Part shown: positions 1-8,513 of the stretch, piece after piece
Layout of the letters: each line of letters begins with the position of its first letter
Position numbering within the stretch: the stretch's first letter is position 1
NCBI RefSeq assembly: GCF_017377655.1
Contig: NZ_JAFREL010000022.1
Coordinates: 1 to 64,000 of the forward strand
From: Candidatus Enterococcus ferrettii
GTDB lineage: Bacteria; Bacillota; Bacilli; Lactobacillales; Enterococcaceae
Reading direction: 5' to 3'
DNA length: 64,000 bases
Program-made: the position numbers and the translations under genes
The notes under the pieces: generated by a model
Seen by the model: the letters and a program-made list of their open reading frames with translations, nothing else
Databases searched by the model: none
Told to the model about the DNA's origin: nothing

Positions 1-18
1 AGTAGGACGCCGCCACGC
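1..18 (+). rRNA. rrf: 5S rRNA, 3' end only
   Basis: The first 18 bases (AGTAGGACGCCGCCACGC) match the known 3' end of enterococcal 5S rRNA (GUGAGAGUAGGACG..GCCACGC). Only the tail is inside the window. An intrinsic terminator follows 6 bases later, as expected at the end of an rRNA operon. Identification rests on this short stretch plus the terminator. Confidence 0.8.
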
Positions 19-24
19 AAGTTA

Positions 25-55
25 GATCATCCAATCTTTGGATGGTCTTTTTTTT
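25..55 (+). terminator. rRNA operon terminator
   Basis: A 10-bp stem (25-34 with 38-47, one G-U pair) is followed by eight T residues. It sits directly after the 5S rRNA end. Confidence 0.85.
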
Positions 56-250
56 AATAATAAAAAGTAATTCCTAAACGGGAAAATCCCTCAACATAGC
101 TAAACTTTTGGTAATGATAGTGTTAAGCATTTACAATAAAACTTATACAGGGATAGGACCAATAAATTTTCCTACTTTGTATCATGCCAGTAATTTTCAC
201 AATTAGATAGAAAAGTTAATGTACATATATAGTTTTTTCTAGACTAAGCT

Positions 251-319
251 TTATGATTCTTTTATCATAACAAATACCCCTATCTAGGATTTGATAGTTT
301 CCTGTTCCTAGATAGAGGG
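251..319. terminator. Tandem hairpins downstream of the hydroxyacid dehydrogenase
   Basis: The 320-base gap 56-375 shows no gene. It holds two inverted repeats: TTATGAT (251-257) with ATCATAA (264-270), and CTATCTAGGA (280-289) with TCCTAGATAG (306-315). The second lies about 55 bases past the stop of the minus-strand dehydrogenase gene and may end its transcript, but the following T run is poor. Confidence 0.4.
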
Positions 320-375
320 ATTAAGGCTAAATTTGAACCGAGTAGCCTGTTTATTTTAGAATGCAAAATCAGATG

Positions 376-1284
376 TTAAAGTGCTGTGCTATGCATAAAT
401 TTAATGGTTTCTATGGATTTTCTCCATTTTTGATTTTCACGATCAGACAAAGTAAAGTGATAGTCATTGATGATTCCTGAAACAGCCACCTTTGCTGGAT
501 GCCCAACATAGCATTGATCCTTTTCGCTATAGCTGGATACAGGTAGAATTTTATAGTTGTTGTTCAAGACAGCCTCAACAACTAAAGCCGCTTGGTTTGC
601 AATGCCAAAAGAGGTATATCCTTTTCCGCGCATAGTAATCCAGCCACCGGCTCTGGCAACGCCCTCTAACTCTTCTAATTCATCAAGCGAAAGCATTTCA
701 GTGATAGGAACACCACCAATTCTTACACTTGACCAAGCAACAAATTGGGATTCACCATGTTCACCCAGTACATATCCTTCAACCGAAGACGGATGCACAT
801 TGAACTTTTTACTTACAGCATGTTTCATTCTGGCGCTGTCTAAAGTGGTTCCAGTTCCAAATACACGTTCTTTAGGAAGTCCAGTTAATTCCTGAAGTCT
901 TTGAGTTACTACATCACATGGATTCGTGATATTAATAAGAATACCCTTGAAACCAGATGCTTTGATTTTAGGTGCCCATTCTTCAACTATTTCTTTTGTT
1001 AAATACAATTCTGCAAAGCGATCAGAATTTCCTTCAAAAATGGTAATATCGCCAGCTGAAAAAATTAGCACGTCGGTATCAGCTAATTCAGCTAAATCTG
1101 GCTCGATTAGTTTTACATAGCTGTATCGATCGACTTGCCCATCAAATAAATCATTGTACTCTGAAAGAAGCTGATCTTCTTTTGTATCAAAAAGTACTAG
1201 CTCATCTATAATATTTCTAGTAATCAGAGTATAAGCCAAAGTGCTCCCCACGTGACCTACACCAATAATCGCTGCTTTTTTCAA
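376..1284 (-). CDS. L-2-hydroxyacid (L-2-hydroxyisocaproate-type) dehydrogenase
   Basis: This is a 302-residue member of the lactate/malate dehydrogenase superfamily, cytosolic and NAD-dependent, reducing 2-keto acids to L-2-hydroxy acids. The N-terminal Rossmann motif GVGHVGS (8-14), NITNPCD (118-124), LDSAR with the substrate-binding Arg (148-152) and GEHGES with catalytic His176 are all present. The active-site loop region lacks the usual KPGETR of true L-LDH and reads DITIFEGNSDR instead, which fits L-2-hydroxyisocaproate dehydrogenases acting on branched 2-keto acids. The ATG is preceded by a good AAGGAGTG site. It follows nrdI on the same strand with a 72-base gap, so it could be its own unit. 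A standard L-lactate dehydrogenase is less likely; exact substrate is inferred from family only. Confidence 0.85.
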   Translation of the reverse strand: MKKAAIIGVGHVGSTLAYTLITRNIIDELVLFDTKEDQLLSEYNDLFDGQVDRYSYVKLIEPDLAELADTDVLIFSAGDITIFEGNSDRFAELYLTKEIVEEWAPKIKASGFKGILINITNPCDVVTQRLQELTGLPKERVFGTGTTLDSARMKHAVSKKFNVHPSSVEGYVLGEHGESQFVAWSSVRIGGVPITEMLSLDELEELEGVARAGGWITMRGKGYTSFGIANQAALVVEAVLNNNYKILPVSSYSEKDQCYVGHPAKVAVSGIINDYHFTLSDRENQKWRKSIETIKFMHSTAL

Positions 1285-1356
1285 TAAATTTCACTCCTTC
1301 TGATAAAAAGAATGCCTCTATTATGAGAAAAAGTCAAGAGCATTATGTGAAAATGA

Positions 1357-1803
1357 TTAAGCGGACAATCCACTTAAGACGGCATAAATACGTTTAAGAT
1401 CCACGTCAGTACCGCGCAGTTCAAAATCAGCTAATAATGGAAAGCCAAAAGCTTCACTATATTGTTTAGCAGTTAAGCAATATTGGTAGTTAAAATTCTT
1501 GTTACCACTACCGATTACTCCTAAGCAATGTTTATAATTTTCACTGTATTCTAAGTACTCGCGCATTACCTCGGTTAAAATTTCCGTGTCGCCGTTGTCT
1601 ACACCGTTTCCACCTTCCAGATAGGTAGGTACAAAGGTAACAAAAGGATTTTCTTCAACTTCGAATGGAGAATTCTCAGAAATCTCCTGAATGTCAAAAA
1701 CGGGAAGTGTGGCGTCTAGTTTATGTTGTTCTTGTGAAAAAGCTGCGATACGTTCTACAAATGACTTTGTATTACCAGAAATTGAGATATATAAAAGTTT
1801 CAT
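1357..1803 (-). CDS. nrdI: Class Ib ribonucleotide reductase flavodoxin NrdI
   Basis: This 148-residue flavodoxin-like protein matches NrdI, which supplies oxidant to assemble the dimanganese-tyrosyl cofactor of NrdF in class Ib ribonucleotide reductase. Features seen are the FMN-phosphate loop ISISGNTKSF near residue 7-16, the GSGNKNFN segment around 97-104, and the conserved FGFPLLADFELRGT C-terminal motif. Start ATG has an AGGAGG site directly upstream. nrdE, nrdF and nrdH are not next to it; in many streptococci and enterococci nrdI is likewise a solitary gene. The call is firm. Confidence 0.95.
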   Translation of the reverse strand: MKLLYISISGNTKSFVERIAAFSQEQHKLDATLPVFDIQEISENSPFEVEENPFVTFVPTYLEGGNGVDNGDTEILTEVMREYLEYSENYKHCLGVIGSGNKNFNYQYCLTAKQYSEAFGFPLLADFELRGTDVDLKRIYAVLSGLSA

Positions 1804-1894
1804 TAACCATTCCTCCTAGAAAATTATTATAGCACGAATAAAGAAACTATCAGATCAAGCTGCAATATAAAAAATCAAAAAAGAATGTAAACGG

Positions 1895-1923
1895 TTGCAA
1901 AAAATGTCGAAATATGATATAAA
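1895..1923 (+). promoter_or_regulatory. Strong extended -10 promoter for candidate small RNA
   Basis: TTGCAA at 1895-1900, a 17-base spacer and TATAAA at 1918-1923, with an extended TG at 1915-1916. No plus-strand gene starts within the next 1.7 kb, so it most plausibly drives a noncoding RNA. Confidence 0.7.
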
Positions 1924-1929
1924 ATAAGT

Positions 1930-2251
1930 GTAAGGGGAAGTAATCCCTCAGTTGTAATTTATTGCAGCATGGAATGAGTGAAGTTGACTCAATTCAAATG
2001 AAATGCCTATGGCAGAAAGGAAGTAGGGATTTTTGTTCACTCCTTACCAAATGTATCGAGTCTAGCAAGTAGAGGAACGTAAAATATTTCCTCAATTTAA
2101 TGGTTGTATTTAGTGAAATAAACTAAGTCAAAAAGAGTGCAAATATTCCAGAATGACTAAGGAATGAAAAGAAAAAGCACATCCATTAAAATTGCTAGAC
2201 TTTCTTTTTTTTGTCTATTTTTAGGGAAGCACTCAGTTGCTTCCCTTTTTT
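1930..2251 (+). ncRNA. Candidate noncoding RNA of about 320 nt, family unassigned
   Basis: The segment lies between a near-consensus promoter (1895-1923) and an intrinsic terminator (2224-2251) and has no plausible reading frame with a ribosome site. Its size range would fit a housekeeping RNA such as 6S RNA with a long tail, or an unlisted sRNA. It does not show the ends of tmRNA, the conserved helices of RNase P type B RNA, or the SRP tetraloop region. A possible earlier stop is the A-rich/T-rich pairing at 2167-2212, which would give about 280 nt. Function is unknown. Confidence 0.5.
2224..2251 (+). terminator. Terminator of candidate small RNA
   Basis: GGGAAGCA (2224-2231) pairs with TGCTTCCC (2238-2245) and is followed by six T residues. 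Confidence 0.8.
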
Positions 2252-2260
2252 ATTTGAATA

Positions 2261-2294
2261 GCAAAAGAGATCTCAATTTTGAGATCTCTTTTGC
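2261..2294 (-). terminator. Perfect palindrome at the mvaS stop
   Basis: A perfect 16-bp inverted repeat (2261-2276 with 2279-2294) abuts the mvaS stop codon. It probably ends the mvaS transcript or protects its 3' end; the downstream T tract on the minus strand is weak. Confidence 0.6.
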
Positions 2295-3449
2295 TTAATG
2301 ATTGTAATAGCGAATACCACCCTTAAGCTTGTTAATGGCAAAGGATGTTTTATCATTGAAGTCATGTTCATCATCGTCTAACGGTAATTTGTCTTCAAAC
2401 ATTGCTTCATAAGCTTCAATTGATAATTGTGTCCGAGCGTTTAATAATGATTGGTTAGCTTCTGCTGTCAAACGTTCTTTGTACTCAGGCATTAATTCTA
2501 AAGAGAAAAATTCGCTGACGGCACCAGATCCGTAACTAAACATGCCGATGCGATCACCTGCATTTAAAGATTGGCTGTTGTCGAGCAGAGAAATTAATCC
2601 TAAATATAACGAGCCGGTATAAAGGTTGCCGACTTCTCGACTGTACACCACAGCTTCGTCATAGCGGGCTTCTAAACGGGCCTGTTCCTCTTCAGGCATA
2701 CTAGGAAAAACAGCTCTTAAGGCTTTACGTCCCATTTTAGTATAAGGCAAATGGAATGTAACGGCGGCATAATTTTCTGAAGTCGTTTGATTCGCTTTTA
2801 AGCTTTGTTCCCAAACACGTACAAACGAGTTAATGTAAATTTCATTTGATAAATGTCCATCAACTAATGGGTATTCGTGATTGGATGGACGCCAAAAGTC
2901 ATAGACATCTTCCGAATAAAAGACACTATCATCGTTAATTGCAAGAATTTTTGGATCTGCAGATACCAACATGGCTACTGCACCGCATCCTTGGGTTGGC
3001 TCGCCACCTGTATTTAGACCATATTTTGCGATGTCAGCAGCGATTACGAGCGCTTTTCGTGTTGGATGAGCTGCGACATAATCCCGTGCCTGTTGTAAGG
3101 CGGCAGTTCCAGCATAACAAGCATGTTTTACTTCATAAGAACGGGCGAACGGTTGTATATCTAGTAGGCCGTGAATAATAACGGCAGCAGATTTTGAGAA
3201 ATCGTTGCTTGATTCCGTCCCAACAATTACCAGATCAATGACTTGTTTGTCTTCCTCGGATACTATTTTTTCTGCAGCAGCAGCACCGAGAGTAACGATA
3301 TCCTGTGTTTTTGGAATAACCGCCATTTTGTCTTGTCCTAACCCAATATGAAACTTATTTGGATCAGTGTTTCTTGCGACAGCTAAATCCGTCATGTCAA
3401 GATAATCATTTGGTACGTGAAAACTGATTTTATCAATCCCTATTTTCAT
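2295..3449 (-). CDS. mvaS: Hydroxymethylglutaryl-CoA synthase
   Basis: This cytosolic enzyme condenses acetyl-CoA with acetoacetyl-CoA to HMG-CoA in the mevalonate route to isoprenoids. The 384-residue length matches enterococcal MvaS (about 383). Catalytic residues are visible: Glu79 in VGTESSNDFSK, Cys111 in KHACYAGTAAL, and His in VTFHLPYTKMGRKAL near 233. A longer frame begins 12 codons earlier, but the ATG at 3449 has AAGGAGGGG seven bases upstream and gives the family N-terminus MKIGIDKISF, so it is chosen. It is divergent from mvaE, which makes the substrate acetoacetyl-CoA and uses the product; the 246-base gap between them must hold both promoters. Confidence 0.97.
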   Translation of the reverse strand: MKIGIDKISFHVPNDYLDMTDLAVARNTDPNKFHIGLGQDKMAVIPKTQDIVTLGAAAAEKIVSEEDKQVIDLVIVGTESSNDFSKSAAVIIHGLLDIQPFARSYEVKHACYAGTAALQQARDYVAAHPTRKALVIAADIAKYGLNTGGEPTQGCGAVAMLVSADPKILAINDDSVFYSEDVYDFWRPSNHEYPLVDGHLSNEIYINSFVRVWEQSLKANQTTSENYAAVTFHLPYTKMGRKALRAVFPSMPEEEQARLEARYDEAVVYSREVGNLYTGSLYLGLISLLDNSQSLNAGDRIGMFSYGSGAVSEFFSLELMPEYKERLTAEANQSLLNARTQLSIEAYEAMFEDKLPLDDDEHDFNDKTSFAINKLKGGIRYYNH

Positions 3450-3695
3450 GTTGCCCCTCCTTTTCTTCCCTTTGTAATATATCATAGAAATGCTAGAAGT
3501 TGGGCAGATTCATTCTTAAGAAAAGTTAAAAAATATGGAATTCTGATTCATAAATAGAGGTCTGACAATCTTTCAACTATTTTTAAGAAATACATCGCTG
3601 TCTTGAAAAGCTCACATGGATACGGTAAAGTCAGAGAAGCTAAAACTTTTGGCATAACAATTTTATATAGATAAAACTTTTTTTGGAGGTGCACC

Positions 3696-6116
3696 TTGGA
3701 AGAAATAGTGATTTTAAGCGCTGTTCGAACACCGATCGGAAAGTATAAAGGAAGCCTGGCAGCTACATCTGCTGTTGATTTAGGCGCTGCTGCGATCAGG
3801 GAAGCAATCAAACGCGCACGGGTTTCTGAAGCTGCTGTTGGTCAAGTCTTTTTAGGAAATGTATTGCAGGCAGGCAATGGTCAAAATGTCGCACGTCAAT
3901 CGGCTGTTAAGGCGGGGGTTCCTTATGAAGTACCAGCAACCACGATTAATGAAGTTTGCGGTTCGGGAATCAAAGCAATCATTTTAGCAATGCAGCAAAT
4001 TCAATTAGGGGAAGCTAAGGTTGTAGTTGCCGGTGGAACTGAAAACATGTCACAGGCACCGAAGCTAACCAAGTACGATTTCATCGATAATGATTGGCAA
4101 GAGCCTTTCTCCAGCATGATTTACGATGGTCTGACAGATGCCTTTAGTGGTCGACACATGGGGTTGACTGCAGAGAAGGTTTCAGAGGTATATCAAGTTT
4201 CGCGCCAGGAGCAGGATGATTTTGCCTATGCTTCTCAGCAGAAGGCAGGTAAAGCGCGTAGTAATGGGGACTTTGAAATGGAGATAGTTCCAGTTACTTT
4301 AGCTGATGGAACTGTATTTAGTATTGATGAAGGTATTAGGGAAGAGACAACTTTAGAAAAAATTGCCAGCTTGAAGGCAGCTTTTAAAGAAGATGGAGTA
4401 GTAACGGCGGGAAATGCTTCAACCTTGAACGACGGAGCGTCAGCACTGGTTTTGGCTTCAAAATCCTATGCCGAAATGAATAATTTACCTTATCTAGCCA
4501 CAATTGAAGGCTACAGTGAAGTGGGAATTGACCCAAATATCATGGGAGTTGCTCCTGTTTCAGCGATTGAAAAATTACTAGAAAAGCAAAACATGACCCA
4601 AGAGGCTATTGATTTATTTGAAATTAATGAAGCCTTTGCGGCAGCTTCTGTAGCAGTTCAAAAGGAATTGCAGCTGCCGGAGGAGAAATTGAACATTCGA
4701 GGCGGCGGGATTGCCTTGGGACATCCAATTGGAGCCAGCGGTGCTCGTATCGTCACTACCCTGCTGCATGAATTAATTCAAGAGGATAAAGTACGTGGGA
4801 TTGCTAGTCTTTGCGTTGGTGGCGGCATCGGCTTGGCATTAATGATCCGTAAAAATGATGAGGCTGCAGCGCAAAAAAAAAAGTTTTATCAGCTGACTAG
4901 AGCGGAACGTTTAGCTCAGTTAGCTGCGGAAGAAAAAATAACAGCAGAAGAAGCTGCTCAGCTAACAGAGGATACTGTACTGCCGGAGAAAATTGCCAAC
5001 AATCTAATTGAGAACCAAATAAGTGAGGTAGCAATTCCTCTGGGGTTAGCTCGCAATTTTGTTATTAACGGACAAGTAAAAGATATTCCAATGGCTACAG
5101 AAGAACCCTCAGTTATTGCGGCAGCCAGTAATGCGGCTAAAATTATTGGCGAATTTGGCGGGATTGAAGCGCATGTATTGGAACGGGCCATGGTAGGACA
5201 AATTGTGTTACAAGAGGTTAGCGATCCCCATTATTTTCAACAATGGTTGAGAGAAAAGGAAGCACGGATTTTTGAAGTAGCTCAACAGGTTTACCCTTCT
5301 ATTTACCAAAGAGGCGGTGGTTTGAAGGACGTTCAATTCCGTTCTTTTCCTGAACAGGGTTATGTTTCGATCGATTTAATTGTTGACGTTAAGGACGCTA
5401 TGGGTGCGAATATATTAAATACCATACTTGAGGGTGTTGCTCAGGAGATTCGTAATGAAATCCCTGGAGTAAATGTACTATTTAGTATTTTAAGTAATTA
5501 TGCAACCCATTCATTAGTGGAAGCTGTCTGCCGACTGCCAATTGCTTCAATCGGACAGGAGATAGCTGAAAATCTCGCATCGGCAGCTACCTATGCGAAA
5601 TTAGATCCTTATCGAGCAGCTACTCACAATAAAGGAATCATGAATGGGGTAGAAGCTGTTGTTCTAGCAACAGGTAATGATACCCGTGCTGTTTCGGCAG
5701 CAGTTCATGCCTATGCGGCTAGAACTGGCAGCTATCAAGGATTAACCGATTGGGCTATTGAAGATGATCAGTTGATTGGTCGTTTGGTTTTGCCAATGGC
5801 GATTGGAACTGTCGGTGGTGCAACCAAGGTATTACCTAAAGCACAGCTGAATCTTAAGTTATTAGGTGCCGATTCGGCGGTGACTTTATCTGAAATTATT
5901 ACGGCTGTAGGTTTGGCCCAAAATTTTGCAGCTTTGAAGGCATTGGTATCCGAAGGGATTCAAAAGGGACACATGGCTTTACAGAGCCGTTCTTTGGCAA
6001 TAACTGCTGGAGCCCAGGAAAATGAAATTCCCCAGGTTGTCCAATTATTAAAGCAAGCACCTCAAATGAATCTGGCAGCCGCTGAAAAAATTCTGACACA
6101 GCTACGTGCAACTTAA
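3696..6116 (+). CDS. mvaE: Bifunctional acetyl-CoA acetyltransferase / HMG-CoA reductase
   Basis: The 806-residue fusion catalyses the first and third steps of the mevalonate pathway, an arrangement typical of enterococci. Residues 1-390 are the thiolase: nucleophile Cys88 in NEVCGSG, the GHPIGASGAR His motif near 345, and CVGGGIG near 373. Residues about 420-806 are class II HMG-CoA reductase, with ENQISEVAIPLGLARNF, the DAMGANILN motif and GTVGGATKV. A linker rich in Ala, Glu and Lys joins them. The start is TTG at 3696 with TGGAGGTG upstream; no in-frame ATG fits the thiolase N-terminus EEIVILSAVRTPIG. The gene stands alone and ends in a strong terminator. Confidence 0.97.
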   Translation: MEEIVILSAVRTPIGKYKGSLAATSAVDLGAAAIREAIKRARVSEAAVGQVFLGNVLQAGNGQNVARQSAVKAGVPYEVPATTINEVCGSGIKAIILAMQQIQLGEAKVVVAGGTENMSQAPKLTKYDFIDNDWQEPFSSMIYDGLTDAFSGRHMGLTAEKVSEVYQVSRQEQDDFAYASQQKAGKARSNGDFEMEIVPVTLADGTVFSIDEGIREETTLEKIASLKAAFKEDGVVTAGNASTLNDGASALVLASKSYAEMNNLPYLATIEGYSEVGIDPNIMGVAPVSAIEKLLEKQNMTQEAIDLFEINEAFAAASVAVQKELQLPEEKLNIRGGGIALGHPIGASGARIVTTLLHELIQEDKVRGIASLCVGGGIGLALMIRKNDEAAAQKKKFYQLTRAERLAQLAAEEKITAEEAAQLTEDTVLPEKIANNLIENQISEVAIPLGLARNFVINGQVKDIPMATEEPSVIAAASNAAKIIGEFGGIEAHVLERAMVGQIVLQEVSDPHYFQQWLREKEARIFEVAQQVYPSIYQRGGGLKDVQFRSFPEQGYVSIDLIVDVKDAMGANILNTILEGVAQEIRNEIPGVNVLFSILSNYATHSLVEAVCRLPIASIGQEIAENLASAATYAKLDPYRAATHNKGIMNGVEAVVLATGNDTRAVSAAVHAYAARTGSYQGLTDWAIEDDQLIGRLVLPMAIGTVGGATKVLPKAQLNLKLLGADSAVTLSEIITAVGLAQNFAALKALVSEGIQKGHMALQSRSLAITAGAQENEIPQVVQLLKQAPQMNLAAAEKILTQLRAT

Positions 6117-6122
6117 ATCTAA

Positions 6123-6180
6123 TAAAAAAGTTCTGAAGACTGCCTCGTTCATTTTGAGCAGCTTCAGAACTTTTTATTTT
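6123..6180. terminator. Bidirectional terminator between mvaE and the EEP gene
   Basis: AAAAAGTTCTGAAG (about 6124-6137) pairs with CTTCAGAACTTTTT (6162-6175). A and T runs on both sides make it usable from either strand; it overlaps the stop of the minus-strand gene. Confidence 0.85.
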
Positions 6181-7247
6181 TTTAATTTGAAGTCTAAATA
6201 TACCGGTTGATGATCGGAATACTTGAATTCATTATCTTCTACTTGAACTTTTTCAACCGAAACATTATCAGAAACGATAAATCCATCAATCAGGGTTACT
6301 TTCGCAGTCTCCTTATCATAAGGTGCATCTAGTTTACGTGAAGAAGGAATCTTAGCCTTTGCTAGACCATCGACAGGTATTTCAAAGCCTTTCGGCAAAT
6401 CTTCTTTAGGAAAGGGTTGATTCCAGCTTTCACGCTTTTTACTAGTACCAAAAACCTCAGGACTATTGCCTAAGACATCGTGGTTAAAATCACCGCCTAC
6501 AATGACATAGTTCCCTTTTTTGTATTGGTCCTCCATGTAATTGAAGAGTTTGCTTAGTTGAGCTTCTTGAACAGATTTGTCTTTGGTATAAGCTGACAGA
6601 TGGACATTGATGGCGATCAAGTCGTTGCTGCCTTCTACCGGGATTTTGGTGGTGGTGAAGGCCCGATCTAGATCTAAAAACTTGTTATAGTTGGTTTCGA
6701 TCGGTAAAGAATAGCGTTTGGCATCAGTCATTTCGGCTTTACTCATAGTAATTAAGCCTGATTTAGCTTTACCGATGGGCTGATTAAATGGATAAAACAG
6801 GTAAGGTGAATCGTAATTTTGACCGTAAAGACTGTTGTAACCTAATAAATAGTTTCTAAGCCAATTCACTTCATTCACATGCTGAGAACGATCACCATCC
6901 TCATCAACTTCTTGATAAAAAGCTAATGAAGGATCGATTTTTTCAGTAGTTTCTACCACACCACGTAAATTCTTCTCAACACTTGCTTTACTATCGGCCC
7001 GAGACTTTTTGCCTCCGTCCATAAAAAAGCTGTAGCTGGGTGGATAGGACCCATATCCGATGTTGTAAGTCATCGCACGATAAGAAACGTCAGCCTTCAA
7101 GTGGGCATCAGATTCCTGTTCGATAGTTAGCTTTTGTTTATCTGGTAAACGATCATAGGCTATATACAGATAACCAACATAAGCGCCTAAAACTAAAAGT
7201 ATAAGGAACAAAAGTGCCAGCAGCACTTTACTAATTTTTTTTGCCAT
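6174..7247 (-). CDS. Membrane-anchored endonuclease/exonuclease/phosphatase-family protein
   Basis: 357 residues. A Lys-rich start and one hydrophobic helix (about 7-29) anchor the protein, with the rest predicted outside. The body has the EEP fold signatures: MTYNIGYG near 59-66 (metal-binding Asn), FYQEVDEDGDR near 109-119 (metal-binding Glu), INVHLSAYT near 213-221, VGGDFNHD near 251-258, and YSDHQPVYLDF at the C-terminus. Such proteins hydrolyse phosphodiesters (nuclease, sphingomyelinase-like or phosphoinositide-like); the substrate cannot be read here. It is the only gene on its strand in this spot and shares a terminator with mvaE. Confidence 0.8.
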   Translation of the reverse strand: MAKKISKVLLALLFLILLVLGAYVGYLYIAYDRLPDKQKLTIEQESDAHLKADVSYRAMTYNIGYGSYPPSYSFFMDGGKKSRADSKASVEKNLRGVVETTEKIDPSLAFYQEVDEDGDRSQHVNEVNWLRNYLLGYNSLYGQNYDSPYLFYPFNQPIGKAKSGLITMSKAEMTDAKRYSLPIETNYNKFLDLDRAFTTTKIPVEGSNDLIAINVHLSAYTKDKSVQEAQLSKLFNYMEDQYKKGNYVIVGGDFNHDVLGNSPEVFGTSKKRESWNQPFPKEDLPKGFEIPVDGLAKAKIPSSRKLDAPYDKETAKVTLIDGFIVSDNVSVEKVQVEDNEFKYSDHQPVYLDFKLKK

Positions 7248-7374
7248 AAATTTCTCCTCCTTACTACTATCATAACAGAAATTGCTTTATTAGAAAAAGG
7301 GTGTCTATCTTTTGTTTCTATTCAAGTCATGATACAATAATAAAGCAACAATGTTATAAAAAAGGAGTTTTACT

Positions 7375-7968
7375 ATGATAAGATTTGCCGAAAAACAAGA
7401 TGGACCTGCTATTGCTGAATTAATCCTGGTTATTTTAAAGGACATGGAGCTGCCATTTGTCGAAGACTTCGGTGAAGCAGCAACGAAAGAAGCAATCATC
7501 ACAGCCTACGACGATCCAACCTATCGCTTTGGTTATCAGCGAGGAATGGTAGCGGAGGTGGATGGAAAAATTGCAGGGGCTGCTTTTGGCTATCCGGCAA
7601 AGGACGAACCAATAATTGATCGACCATTAAAAAAATATCTTGTCTCTAAAGGATTACCGGAGGACATTGAGATGTTTATTGATTCGGAAGCCTTCCCCAA
7701 TGAATGGTACTTAGATTCAATTGCGGTGGATGAAGCTTTTCGTGGACAAGGAATTGGTTCAAGCTTATTAGAAGCTGTGGATCTGATCGCTATTCGAGAT
7801 GACGAAGAGATTGTCGGTTTAAGTGTAGATCGCTTGAATCCTGGTGCAAAGAAATTGTATCTGCGAGAAGGATTTGAAGAGGTGGGACAACATACCATCA
7901 GCGGTCATCTATACGATCATATGCAACGCAAAATAAAAACAGCTGTCCGTGAAAAGGTCAGCTGTTAA
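7375..7968 (+). CDS. GNAT-family N-acetyltransferase
   Basis: 197 residues. The acetyl-CoA binding motif A is clear: LDSIAVDEAFRGQGIGSSLLEAV (about 121-143), followed by GLSVDRLNPGAKKLYLREGFEEVG, the motif B region with the conserved Tyr. The N-terminus MIRFAEKQDGPAIAELI is also typical. AAAGGAG precedes the ATG by seven bases. It resembles the YkwB/RimI-like general acetyltransferases; the acceptor substrate is unknown. Its 3' end overlaps the convergent YxjI-like gene by 11 bases. Confidence 0.85.
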   Translation: MIRFAEKQDGPAIAELILVILKDMELPFVEDFGEAATKEAIITAYDDPTYRFGYQRGMVAEVDGKIAGAAFGYPAKDEPIIDRPLKKYLVSKGLPEDIEMFIDSEAFPNEWYLDSIAVDEAFRGQGIGSSLLEAVDLIAIRDDEEIVGLSVDRLNPGAKKLYLREGFEEVGQHTISGHLYDHMQRKIKTAVREKVSC

Positions 7969-8488
7969 TCGAGCAAAGAGCAGTTTTTGAAGCTGCTCTT
8001 TCTTTTGCATTAGATTTACTGCGGTTGTATAACCAGTAGTCCATAATGGCTGCCACACAAATAGCGACAGGCGCATTTTTAGGGTGGTTGATGTCTAATA
8101 CATAATAATCACCAGTTAAGAAGCTGGCTTTATTCATGGTCATAATGCGACGGTTGAAATGATTGATTGCGTAATGATGGTTGTAAATATTCCCATAAAC
8201 AGCCCAGTTCAACTGCTTGATGTAGTAAAAATCTCCTGGCCAATTGAAAATTTTATGTAAGGTACCAACCTTGGTAAAATTTTGGTAGATTTCAAATTTA
8301 CGACCAAAAACCACGCTGGCTTGTTTAATATATGCAACCATCTGTCCGTTCATCGCATAGAGGGAAAGGACATTGCCCTTTCGCCCCCATTGACCAACCA
8401 TCAAGTAGACTGCTTTGCCATCTATATCTTTGACGATGGTACGTGTCGCTGAACTTAGATGTTTTTCTTGAATAAGGTATTCCGTCAT
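7958..8488 (-). CDS. YxjI/LURP-one-like protein
   Basis: 176 residues from the chosen ATG at 8488. The pattern of short strands (YLMVGQWGRKGNVLSLYAMNGQMVAYIKQ, then FEIYQNFTKVGTLHKIF, then YYVLDINHPKNAPVAICVAAIMDYWLYNR) fits the Tubby-like/LURP-one beta barrel seen in B. subtilis YxjI; function is unknown. A longer frame starting at 8551 overlaps the upstream HAD gene by 38 bases; the internal ATG with GTGGTG upstream leaves a 25-base gap and gives a family-like N-terminus MTEYLIQEKH. It is probably co-transcribed with the HAD phosphatase. Confidence 0.65.
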   Translation of the reverse strand: MTEYLIQEKHLSSATRTIVKDIDGKAVYLMVGQWGRKGNVLSLYAMNGQMVAYIKQASVVFGRKFEIYQNFTKVGTLHKIFNWPGDFYYIKQLNWAVYGNIYNHHYAINHFNRRIMTMNKASFLTGDYYVLDINHPKNAPVAICVAAIMDYWLYNRSKSNAKERAASKTALCSINS

Positions 8489-8513
8489 TTTTTTCACCAC
8501 TTTTGGTAATTGT

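Noticed and set aside
1930..2251. tmRNA, RNase P RNA or SRP RNA at the orphan transcription unit
   Set aside because: No tRNA-like ends or tag frame for tmRNA, no conserved RNase P helices, and no GGAA-containing SRP core could be seen.
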